Source of the DNA: a virus
IMG/VR virus record: IMGVR_UViG_3300042471_000332
Span: 1 to 31,610 of that record
Reading direction: 5' to 3' (one strand)
Length of the DNA stretch: 31,610 nt
Shown here: positions 21,370 through 28,829 of the stretch, piece after piece
Position numbering within the stretch: the first letter of the stretch is position 1
Layout: the number at the start of each line of letters is the position of its first letter
Translations under genes and position numbers: made by a program
The notes under the pieces: generated by a model
Databases searched by the model: none
What the model was told of the DNA's origin: nothing
Seen by the model: the letters and a program-made list of their open reading frames with translations, nothing else

Positions 21370-21576
21370 ATGTCCAATATCTACCTTCGCCACCCCAGAC
21401 ATGGGGAAAAAATTGCAATCTCTTGGCTGGAAGCGAGGGAAGATATGGAACAAGGATGGGAGGAGTTTGACCCCTCTAGTCCTGATGAGTCTGAACCCTC
21501 GGCGTCGTCAGATGTGGCGGCGCTGGGGGATTCTCAGCATAATGCGTTGAGAACGCGTCGCCGCCGTAAGGAGTAA
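21370..21576 (+). CDS. 68-aa acidic/basic small phage protein
   Basis: Starts MSNIYLRHPRHGEKIAISWL, a form common among small phage proteins located between coat and head-completion genes. The acidic middle (EFDPSSPDESEPSASSD) is followed by a basic end (RTRRRRKE). Function unknown. Start one base after the previous stop; in-frame upstream starts lie inside the preceding gene and are rejected. Confidence 0.78.
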   Translation: MSNIYLRHPRHGEKIAISWLEAREDMEQGWEEFDPSSPDESEPSASSDVAALGDSQHNALRTRRRRKE

Positions 21577-21579
21577 ATC

Positions 21580-22293
21580 ATGGCTACAACTGCTGCCGAT
21601 CAAATCAACGGCGCGTTGCGGCTGATCGGGCAGTTGGCCGAGGGCGAAGTCCCTTCTGCGGCCACGTCGCAGGATGCCCTCACCGCTTTGAACCAGATGC
21701 TCGACTCATGGAGTACCGAGCGTTTGGCGGTCTACTCGACCCAAGATCAGGTCTATAACTGGCAGCCGAACGTCCGCACCATCACGATGGGACCGACCGG
21801 CACGTTTGTGGCCGAGCGTCCTATCCTGATGGACGACGCTACCTATTTCCGTGACGCCTCGACCAACGTGTCGTATGGCATCAAACTGATCAATAACCAG
21901 CAGTACAACAGTATTGCGGTTAAGACGGTAACGTCTACGTATCCGCAGTTGATGTGGGTCAATATGACCTACCCCGACGTGGAAATTTATATTTATCCGG
22001 TGCCGACCAAGGTGCTGGAGTTCCACTTTGTGTCGGTGCGACCGCTGACGCAGCCTGCTGCGCTGGACACCGACTTAGCGTTCCCGCCGGGATACCTGCG
22101 TGCGTTCCGATTTAACTTGGCCTGTGAACTTGCGGCGGAGTTTGGTGTCGAACCCTCTCCGCAGGTACAGCGCATTGCTATGACTAGCAAGCGCGACTTA
22201 AAGCGCATTAATAACCCGGATGACCTGATGGCAATGCCTGCGGCGCTGCTTGTCAACCGTCCGCGCTTTAATATCTTCACGGGCAACTTCTAA
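21580..22293 (+). CDS. head-completion/tail accessory protein, P22 gp4-like
   Basis: 237 aa. Helical N-terminus DQINGALRLIGQLAEGEVPS, ALTALNQMLDSWSTERLAVY is diagnostic of the P22 gp4 family, which binds under the portal after packaging to seal it and carry the tail hub. YIYPVPTKVLEFHFVSVRPL and FPPGYLRAFRFNLACELAAE continue the fold. It is longer than P22 gp4 (166 aa). P22 gp4 also has muramidase activity; no such site can be assigned here. Strong ribosome-binding site AAGGAG. Confidence 0.88.
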   Translation: MATTAADQINGALRLIGQLAEGEVPSAATSQDALTALNQMLDSWSTERLAVYSTQDQVYNWQPNVRTITMGPTGTFVAERPILMDDATYFRDASTNVSYGIKLINNQQYNSIAVKTVTSTYPQLMWVNMTYPDVEIYIYPVPTKVLEFHFVSVRPLTQPAALDTDLAFPPGYLRAFRFNLACELAAEFGVEPSPQVQRIAMTSKRDLKRINNPDDLMAMPAALLVNRPRFNIFTGNF

Positions 22294-23897
22294 TGAAGAC
22301 GCCGATCCTCGGGTCGTCGTATGTAATCCGGTCGGTCAATGCTGCCGACAACCGGATGGTCAATCTTTATCCAGAGGTTATTGCCGAGGGCGGCAAGGAG
22401 CCTGCCTACCTGCAACGCTGCCCCGGCTTGGTGCTAAAAGGCACGTATGGCACTGGCCCGATTCGCGGGCTGTGGTCGTTAGGCGATTATCTTTACGTCG
22501 TTTCAGGTAACGAGTTTTTTAAGGTAGATGACACTTTTGACGCCTCCGTTGACTTGGCGTTAGAAGACGGCGGAGACATTCTGCTAGAAAGCGGCGGCGA
22601 CTTGCTGGCTGAAGGTACCGGCGGCGTTTCGCTAGGAACCATCTCCGGCACAGGGCCAGTGTCAATGGCTGACAATGGCACGCAGATTTTTATTGCGGCC
22701 AACCCTGACGGTTACATTTTTGACAGCATTACCGAAGAATTAGTGCAAATTACTGACCCGGATTTTCCGGGGGCGGTAACGGTTGGTTATCTTGACGGGT
22801 ATTTCGTATTTAACGAGCCGAACTCGCAACGTGTCTGGGTCACAAGCCTATTGGATGGCTTGTCTGTTGACCCCTTGGATTTTGCAAGCGCTGAGGGTTC
22901 ACCAGACGGGCTAGTATCCCTGATCATTGACCATCGAGAGGCGTGGCTGTTTGGCACGAACTCCGTGGAGGTCTGGTACAACTCCGGCGACGCCGACTTT
23001 CCGCTCACCCGTATCCAAGGCGCTTACAACGAGATCGGCTGTATTGCGCCGTACTCGGTTGCCAAGATGGATAACTCCGTCTTCTGGCTCGGCGCAGATG
23101 CGCGGGGTCAGGGCATTGTGTATCGAGCCAATGGCTACCAAGGCGTGCGGGTATCTACCCATGCCGTTGAGTTCGCCATTCAAGGCTACGGCGACTTGTC
23201 GGATGCAGTTGGTTACACGTACCAGCAGGACGGCCACACGTTCTACGTGCTGAACTTTACCAACGCCGACACTACTTGGGTGTTTGATGCTGCCACGGGT
23301 TCTTGGCACGAGCGTGCTGGTTTCCGTAACGGCGACTTCAAGCGTCATCGCGGCAACTGCCATGCGCGGTTCAACGGCGAACCCATCATTGGCGACTACG
23401 AGAATGGACGCTTGTACGCGTTCAATCTGGATGTCTACGCCGATGCCGGTGCCACGCAGAAGTGGCTGCGTTCATGGCGTGCGTTGCCGACCGGCGCTAA
23501 CAACCTTAACCGTACCGCTCACCACGCTCTTCAGATTGACTGCGAAACAGGCGTTGGTTTGTCAGGCTATGCGTTCACTGATCAGCAGTTTTTGGGCAGC
23601 GAACTGTCGCAAATTCTGCAAACCGAAATTGGTCAAGACATTATTCTGGATGTGAACTACACCACTGGCGCTGACCCGCAGTTGATGCTGCGTTGGTCAG
23701 ATGACGGCGGCCACACTTGGAATGGCGAGCGCCAAGTATCCATGGGCCGCATCGGCCAGTACGGTACTCGTGCCATCTTCCGCCGCCTCGGCATGACGAC
23801 CAAACTGCGTGACCGCGTGTATGAGATTAGCGGCACCGATCCGGTTAAGGTCGCCATTATGGGCGCTGAACTGCAACTGAGCGGTACTGCGTCGTGA
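22293..23897 (+). CDS. tail hub / packaged-DNA stabilisation protein, P22 gp10-like
   Basis: 534 aa. MKTPILGSSYVIRSVNAADN, RMVNLYPEVIAEGGKEPAYL, CPGLVLKGTYGTGPIRGLW are typical of gp10-like proteins, which form the hexameric hub below gp4 and hold tailspikes and needle. The beta-propeller-like middle has recurrent Trp/Tyr blades (HTFYVLNFTNADTTWVFD). A short acidic duplication (LEDGGDILLESGGDLLAEGT) near 89-110 looks like an inserted loop. TAATG overlap with the gp4-like gene and GTGA with the next. Confidence 0.92.
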   Translation: MKTPILGSSYVIRSVNAADNRMVNLYPEVIAEGGKEPAYLQRCPGLVLKGTYGTGPIRGLWSLGDYLYVVSGNEFFKVDDTFDASVDLALEDGGDILLESGGDLLAEGTGGVSLGTISGTGPVSMADNGTQIFIAANPDGYIFDSITEELVQITDPDFPGAVTVGYLDGYFVFNEPNSQRVWVTSLLDGLSVDPLDFASAEGSPDGLVSLIIDHREAWLFGTNSVEVWYNSGDADFPLTRIQGAYNEIGCIAPYSVAKMDNSVFWLGADARGQGIVYRANGYQGVRVSTHAVEFAIQGYGDLSDAVGYTYQQDGHTFYVLNFTNADTTWVFDAATGSWHERAGFRNGDFKRHRGNCHARFNGEPIIGDYENGRLYAFNLDVYADAGATQKWLRSWRALPTGANNLNRTAHHALQIDCETGVGLSGYAFTDQQFLGSELSQILQTEIGQDIILDVNYTTGADPQLMLRWSDDGGHTWNGERQVSMGRIGQYGTRAIFRRLGMTTKLRDRVYEISGTDPVKVAIMGAELQLSGTAS

Positions 23898-24601
23898 CCG
23901 TAAACATCACGCAAATCCCTGCTCCGCGTGTGCCGTTTATTGACGAGCGCACCGGCCAGATTTCGCGTGAGTGGTTTCGGTTTCTTAACAACCAGTACCA
24001 GTTGACGGGTGGCGGCACTACGCAGACCACCATCTCTGACCTTGAGTTGACGCCTTCGTTATCGGCTAACGTCGAGGACGAGATGGCGGTAGTCAAAGGG
24101 CAGGTAGACGATCTGCAAAAAGGCCCGCCTCGGTTTGAGCCGGGTCTTATTAACTACGGTTCGTTTTTTTCAACGCAGACTCAAGCGGCAACGGTTATCA
24201 ATACTGCGAAAGCCATCACGTACAACAACGCCGACCCTGCCTATGGCGTTTACCGCGACCCAGCCGATAGCAGCAAAATTAAAGTTACTCGACCCGCTAT
24301 CTACAATGTCCAGTTTTCTATTCAGGTAGACAAGACTTCGGGCGGTACGGGGCGACTGTATATTTGGCCTGCTATTAACGGCACTGCCGTAGCCAACTCT
24401 GCGTCATTGATTCAGATTCAAGGCAACAATGCCGAAATCTTCTCTGCCGCTAACTTTTTCTTGCCGTTGTCTAACGGCGATTACTTTCAGTTGTACTTTT
24501 CCGTGGATGCGCTGGACGTGCAGTTGCAGACGTTTGCGGCTGCCGCGCCTGTACCGGCGATTCCCTCCATCATTTTGACTGTTATGCAGGTGTACGTATG
24601 A
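23894..24601 (+). CDS. putative tail needle-like protein with C1q/TNF-like knob
   Basis: 235 aa, GTG start overlapping the gp10-like stop (GTGA). N-terminal VPFIDERTGQISREWFRFLN, then a likely short coiled coil (SANVEDEMAVVKGQVDDLQK), then a C-terminal beta domain: YNVQFSIQVDKTSGGTGRLY, FFLPLSNGDYFQLYFSVDAL, like trimeric C1q/TNF jelly rolls. The slot after gp10 is where P22/Sf6 encode the tail needle gp26, and Sf6 gp26 bears a TNF-like knob. Needle identity is inferred from order and layout; the coiled coil is much shorter than in P22 gp26. Confidence 0.6.
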   Translation: MTVNITQIPAPRVPFIDERTGQISREWFRFLNNQYQLTGGGTTQTTISDLELTPSLSANVEDEMAVVKGQVDDLQKGPPRFEPGLINYGSFFSTQTQAATVINTAKAITYNNADPAYGVYRDPADSSKIKVTRPAIYNVQFSIQVDKTSGGTGRLYIWPAINGTAVANSASLIQIQGNNAEIFSAANFFLPLSNGDYFQLYFSVDALDVQLQTFAAAAPVPAIPSIILTVMQVYV

Positions 24602-25398
24602 CCGTTTACCTTTCAGCCTTTGCAGGAGCCGGGGCGCAGTTCTTTACCGACGACGGCGCCGTGCTGTCGGGCGGAAAGATCTACACCTACGACGCTGGCA
24701 CTACTACCCCGCGAGCGACGTATACGTCCATTAGCGGCACTACGTCCAACGCTAACCCCATCATCCTTGACTCTGGCGGACGGTTGCCCGAGGACATGTG
24801 GTTGGCCGAAGGCGTTAAGTATCGTTTCGTACTGACTAACTCTAACGACGTTCAGATTGGTGAGTACGACGATATTGCGGGCGTTAATGACATCTCCACC
24901 GAAAGCGTGGCGTGGTCAACTATTACGGGCACGCCAACGACGCTGGCAGGGTATGGCATTACGGACGGCATCACGGCAGCGACCGCTGCGGCGACCTATG
25001 CGCCGATTGCCTCGCCCACGTTTACGGGCACGCCGCTAATCCCAGACAACGATACGGTTAGCGCCAACTATGCGGTCGGCTATCGAGAAGCACCGCAGGT
25101 ATCTAAGACGGCTAACTACCAGTTGGTGCTGGCAGATCGCGGCAAGTCGATTCTGATGAACGGCACCAGCCTGACGCTGACTATTCCGGCCAACTCTGCC
25201 GTCGCGTTTCCGGTAGGCACCGTAATCATTATCGTCAACGTCAACACAACGGCGCTTTCAATCAGCATTACGACCGACACGCTGACTCTGGCGAACAGCA
25301 CCACGACCGGCACTCGCACTTTGGCTCGTAACGGCTTGGCTACCTGCGTCAAGATTGGCAGCACGTCTTGGCTGATCAGCGGAGCGGGATTGTCCTAA
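24598..25398 (+). CDS. short tail fiber protein
   Basis: 266 aa. N-terminal AQFFTDDGAVLSGGKIYTYD, AGTTTPRATYTSISGTT and GRLPEDMWLAEGVKYRFVL form a head-binding-like domain common to podovirus fibers. ITGTPTTLAGYGITDGITAA and YAPIASPTFTGTPLIPDND are the fiber shaft repeats of many tail fibers. The rest is a beta domain ending WLISGAGLS. It couples to the upstream gene by ATGA and to the glycine-rich protein by TAATG. Likely second-site receptor binding or shaft protein. Confidence 0.82.
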   Translation: MTVYLSAFAGAGAQFFTDDGAVLSGGKIYTYDAGTTTPRATYTSISGTTSNANPIILDSGGRLPEDMWLAEGVKYRFVLTNSNDVQIGEYDDIAGVNDISTESVAWSTITGTPTTLAGYGITDGITAATAAATYAPIASPTFTGTPLIPDNDTVSANYAVGYREAPQVSKTANYQLVLADRGKSILMNGTSLTLTIPANSAVAFPVGTVIIIVNVNTTALSISITTDTLTLANSTTTGTRTLARNGLATCVKIGSTSWLISGAGLS

Positions 25399-26060
25399 TG
25401 GGCGGCGCTACCTTAGCAGCGGCGATTGCAGGCACGACGGGGGGAGCCGGTGCTGGTGTATTCGACTTCTCGTCTGGGTCGGGTAGCGTCACGATTCCCA
25501 CGGGAGCCACGGGCGTCACCATTGAGGTGTGGGGCGCAGGCGGTGGCGGTGGCTACGGCACTGTCACCCAGATATTTGGCGAGTTCTTGTACGAGCCGCA
25601 AGAGAACCCCGGTGGCGGTGGTGGCGGCGGTGCCTACGCTAAACGAGTCATTGTGTTAACCGCGCCAGATGCCCTTAAAACTATTCTGTACACTGTCGGT
25701 GCTGCCGGTATAGGCGGCACTGTAGGCGACGCTGTGGGCGGCGCTGGCACCCAGTCTGTTGTCTACGCCGGAACCTACGCCCTAGACGAAATGATCTCTA
25801 CGGGCGGTTTTGGCGGCTACGGCGGTATTGGCATATTTGGCAGCCAACAGGGCGCTGGAGGCACGCAGACGGGCGGTACGGTGCCGCCGTCAGTGAATGG
25901 CAACGGAGGGGCTGCCTTTACCCAAACCGGCGCTGCGGGCATTACAGGCGATAATAGCCTCACTGCTGGCGCTGGCGGCAACGGTGGCGACCCGGTAGAG
26001 GGCGGCGATCCGGGCTTGGCCGGCACTAACGGGCGCGTCCGAATGGTATTTACCTTTTAG
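25398..26060 (+). CDS. glycine-rich fiber tip/adhesin protein
   Basis: 220 aa with poly-Gly blocks (VWGAGGGGGYG, NPGGGGGGGAYAKR, GAGGNGGDP), VTIEVWGAGGGGG and GRVRMVFTF at the end: the glycine-rich fold of phage tail adhesins (T4-like gp38/gp37 tip, polyglycine-helix sandwiches) that sets host range. The start is MGGATLAAAI at 25398 by TAATG overlap with the fiber gene; ten upstream codons belong to overlap with that gene. Confidence 0.8.
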   Translation: MGGATLAAAIAGTTGGAGAGVFDFSSGSGSVTIPTGATGVTIEVWGAGGGGGYGTVTQIFGEFLYEPQENPGGGGGGGAYAKRVIVLTAPDALKTILYTVGAAGIGGTVGDAVGGAGTQSVVYAGTYALDEMISTGGFGGYGGIGIFGSQQGAGGTQTGGTVPPSVNGNGGAAFTQTGAAGITGDNSLTAGAGGNGGDPVEGGDPGLAGTNGRVRMVFTF

Positions 26061-26067
26061 GTGACAC

Positions 26068-26403
26068 ATGGCAGTTAACGTAAAAGTCCTGATCCCGGCA
26101 AAGATTGCCGAGAACACGCAAGTAACCCAATACACGGCTACGAACGTATCGGCCATCATCGACAAGTTCACGGCGACGAACTACAGCGCGTCGGCGGCCA
26201 CGATCTCGATCAACCTTGTGACGCAGTTTGACTCGTCGGGCAACCAGAACTTGATCATCAAGAACAAGACGCTGCTGCCCTCGGAGACGTATACGTTCCC
26301 TGAGTTGGTCGGCCATGTGCTGCAACCGGGTGGGTTCATCTCCACGATTGCCGGTACTGCCTCGGCTATCAACATCCGATCCTCTGGTCGGGAAGTGTCG
26401 TGA
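26068..26403 (+). CDS. 111-aa virion-type hypothetical protein
   Basis: Beta-rich small protein (IAENTQVTQYTATNVSAIID, KFTATNYSASAATISINLVT, PSETYTFPELVGHVLQPGGF), with Ig-like/jelly-roll-like strand spacing, a common unnamed phage family near fibers. Ribosome-binding site AGGTGA. Coupled to the next gene by GTGA. Minor structural protein is the best guess. Confidence 0.75.
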   Translation: MAVNVKVLIPAKIAENTQVTQYTATNVSAIIDKFTATNYSASAATISINLVTQFDSSGNQNLIIKNKTLLPSETYTFPELVGHVLQPGGFISTIAGTASAINIRSSGREVS

Positions 26404-26849
26404 CCGACGCCGAATACTGGCTAAGAGAGAACTTTGCAGCGCTGGAGTTGCCGCCAGATGCGGTGGCTTGGCTGATTGATTTGTGGCACGTCACGCAAGT
26501 GTTTGACGACGTAGCCGATGGCGACCCGGTAGACCGTAAGTCGCTGGACGATACCGTGTGGCGCACCCTTGTGGGTATGCCTGCAAACAGTTTCTTTATG
26601 GCTCACGCAGGGCAGTTATTGCCTGCGCTGGGCACGGCGATTCTGAAGTGGAAGGCTTCGGATGACGCCGAGCGCAGCGGCTTGGCCGACGAACGGTCGT
26701 TCGTTTGGCGTGCCGCTTACTATGACTTGGTTCTTTTAGTGGTGCTGTTGTGTCAGGGCCGAGAGTCTGCTATGGAAAAGGCAGGTGCGGTAATGGCACT
26801 ATACGGCGAAAGTTTTGCGACATATCGCGGGGAATTCCCTCATGGCTAA
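26400..26849 (+). CDS. 149-aa hypothetical protein, GTG start
   Basis: Helical, acidic protein (MTDAEYWLRENFAALELPPD, WLIDLWHVTQVFDDVADGD, FVWRAAYYDLVLLVVLLCQG) seen in the same position in other phages but unnamed. A moderately hydrophobic helix near residues 103-117 could touch a membrane. It stands just before the ejection genes; in P22 that place is held by gene 14, needed for making infectious particles. No sequence evidence ties it to gp14. GTGA start and overlap with the next gene support translation. Confidence 0.72.
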   Translation: MTDAEYWLRENFAALELPPDAVAWLIDLWHVTQVFDDVADGDPVDRKSLDDTVWRTLVGMPANSFFMAHAGQLLPALGTAILKWKASDDAERSGLADERSFVWRAAYYDLVLLVVLLCQGRESAMEKAGAVMALYGESFATYRGEFPHG

Positions 26850-27567
26850 TCCAGTCCAAATTGTCGGCACTGTTGCTGGCGCAGTTCTTTCAAAGCGTTC
26901 CGCTGACAAGCAAGAAAAAGCAATTCGCGCCCAATCTGACCGAGACATTGCCCTCCGTAAGCAAATGTACGAAGAGGATATTGCTCGGCAGCAGCCGTAT
27001 TTTGGGGCTGGAGAGTTGGGAATAAACCAACTGTCTCAGTTGTACGGTCCGGGCGGCATGTATACCAAAACGCCCACTATGGAAGATTTACTAATTGACC
27101 CCGGATATTCGTTTCGCTTATCAGAAGGCGAAAAAGCGATGGCTCGTATGCAGTCCGCTCGCGGTCAATTACTAGGCGGTGGGGCAATTAAAGCAGGGCA
27201 ACGATACGGACAAGGATTAGCCTCGCAAGAGTTTCAAAATGCTTTTGACAGATTGATGAATCAACGCGCTACCGTAAGTAATGCGCTGTTGAATTTGGGT
27301 CAATTTGGGCAAAACGCGGTCAATATGGCTGGAGCCGCTGGGCGGGGGTATTCGTCTGGAGCGGCGCAAGCATTTAGCAATATTGGGCAAGCGCAGGCCG
27401 ACAGAGCGGGCCAAGTTGGAGATATTTACCAAAATGTTTTGGGCGATGTTCTGAAGGGGTACGGGCAAATGCGGGGTCCGTCTACATCTCCCTCTCGCGC
27501 TAGTTCGTACGGTGGCTCGTCGGTTCCATACCGAAGCGCTCAATATGGATATTACGAAGGCCCGTAA
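26842..27567 (+). CDS. putative DNA-ejection protein 1 (P22 gp7-like position)
   Basis: 241-aa virion protein. N-terminal amphipathic/hydrophobic segment (NPVQIVGTVAGAVLSKRSAD), a helical charged middle (IRAQSDRDIALRKQMYEEDI) and a Gln/Gly/Ala-rich C-terminus (NALLNLGQFGQNAVNMAGAA, YSSGAAQAFSNIGQAQADRA), the usual composition of podovirus injection proteins that leave the capsid and form a channel through the envelope. Size equals P22 gp7 (229 aa). The start at MANPVQ is chosen inside the end of the preceding gene (8-base overlap). Family match not certain. Confidence 0.65.
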   Translation: MANPVQIVGTVAGAVLSKRSADKQEKAIRAQSDRDIALRKQMYEEDIARQQPYFGAGELGINQLSQLYGPGGMYTKTPTMEDLLIDPGYSFRLSEGEKAMARMQSARGQLLGGGAIKAGQRYGQGLASQEFQNAFDRLMNQRATVSNALLNLGQFGQNAVNMAGAAGRGYSSGAAQAFSNIGQAQADRAGQVGDIYQNVLGDVLKGYGQMRGPSTSPSRASSYGGSSVPYRSAQYGYYEGP

Positions 27568-27581
27568 GGAGACGCATAACC

Positions 27582-28820
27582 ATGGCTAATGAATTAATGT
27601 CAAGACGGCCTTATGTTGATGCGTATTCTGCTATTCAAGAAGGCCGCGCAAGAACAATGGCAGAACGCCAGGCCGAAGAGGCCTTGCGTTTTAATCAAGC
27701 GCGTCAAATGGCGGCGGCCAATTCTTTGCGTGCCGGGCGGGTTGATCCGGTGGCGTATAGCAACGAGTTAGCCCGCATGGGCTTTGCTCACATGGTTCCC
27801 GGCGAACAAAAGCCTTTATATGAACTTGAAGAACAAGTTGGCAAAAGCCAAGAAGCGCTAGGAAAGGGCACACAAGCGCAAGCCAAAGTTCTTTCAGATA
27901 GATTTCAGTATTTTCGGGATTTGGCTCCGGCAAACCCGTCGCTTGCTCCGGGGTGGGTCAATGCAGTTTATACAGACCCAATAGTTGGTCCAGAGTTAGC
28001 AAAATTTGGAACACCGGAAGAAGTAATAGCAGCGATCCCTTCCGATGCAACTGAATACAATAAATGGCTGGAAGGCGTTTCTATGGTTGCAGGCGATTAC
28101 GCCAAGCGCCGCGTGCCGACTGCCGAGGCCATGTTGCCGTATACGCAACCTAAATCTTCAGAAGTGTTTGCCCAAGACGTTGCGCGAGCAACTGCCGGTG
28201 CGCCACGCACGTCGATTAGCACTAAAGGCGATACGGCTGAAGAGGTTAAAAAAGCCGAAAGCCGAGTTGCAGAGTACAACACCATCCGAGACAGGGCGGT
28301 GCAGGGACGCAGGACGCTGCCAAGTCTTCAAAGGGCGGCCAGCGCTTTGGAAAAATTTGAAACTGGATTTGGATCTGAGGCTGCTACAGAAGCCCGCCGA
28401 GTTCTTGTTTCGTTTGGCCTCGGCGATGACGAAGCAGCCGAAAAGGTCAAGAGCGCGGATGCGTTTGCCGTTGCTGTTAAAGACAGAATCTTGTTTAAGT
28501 TGAGTCAGCAGGCTGGCACCCAAACCGAAGGTGACGCACAGCGTGCTGAAGATACTTGGGCAAGTTTCCGAAAGTTAACCGATTCCAACAAATTCCTAAT
28601 TGATTTGGAAAAGGCTGTTATTGCTCAAGACAACGAGCAACTCAAGTTTTATGACGATTGGGAAGCAAAAAATGGAACTTATCGAGGCGCGGCGCAAGCA
28701 TGGCGAGACGGCCCCGGAAGCAAGTCATTGTTTGATCGTCCTGAGATGAAAAAATACGCTGAAAAAAATCAGGGGACTCCGAAGCCTCCTGATGGTTTTG
28801 TAATTAATCCCCCTCGATAG
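27582..28820 (+). CDS. putative DNA-ejection protein 2 (P22 gp20-like position)
   Basis: 412-aa Ala/Gln/Glu-rich helical protein (AIQEGRARTMAERQAEEALR, RVAEYNTIRDRAVQG, LQRAASALEKFETGFGSEAA) with no catalytic motif. Long helical, Gln-rich sequence and position between the first and third ejection proteins fit P22 gp20 (471 aa). A Pro-rich tail (GTPKPPDGFVINPPR) ends it. Strong ribosome-binding site AAGGAG. Role inferred from order. Confidence 0.65.
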   Translation: MANELMSRRPYVDAYSAIQEGRARTMAERQAEEALRFNQARQMAAANSLRAGRVDPVAYSNELARMGFAHMVPGEQKPLYELEEQVGKSQEALGKGTQAQAKVLSDRFQYFRDLAPANPSLAPGWVNAVYTDPIVGPELAKFGTPEEVIAAIPSDATEYNKWLEGVSMVAGDYAKRRVPTAEAMLPYTQPKSSEVFAQDVARATAGAPRTSISTKGDTAEEVKKAESRVAEYNTIRDRAVQGRRTLPSLQRAASALEKFETGFGSEAATEARRVLVSFGLGDDEAAEKVKSADAFAVAVKDRILFKLSQQAGTQTEGDAQRAEDTWASFRKLTDSNKFLIDLEKAVIAQDNEQLKFYDDWEAKNGTYRGAAQAWRDGPGSKSLFDRPEMKKYAEKNQGTPKPPDGFVINPPR

Positions 28821-28829
28821 GATTTTGCC

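Noticed and set aside
21482-21500. CTGATGAGTC, a typical hammerhead start
   Set aside because: Lies inside the 68-aa gene; no matching GAC/GAAAC partner follows and no stem III can be built.
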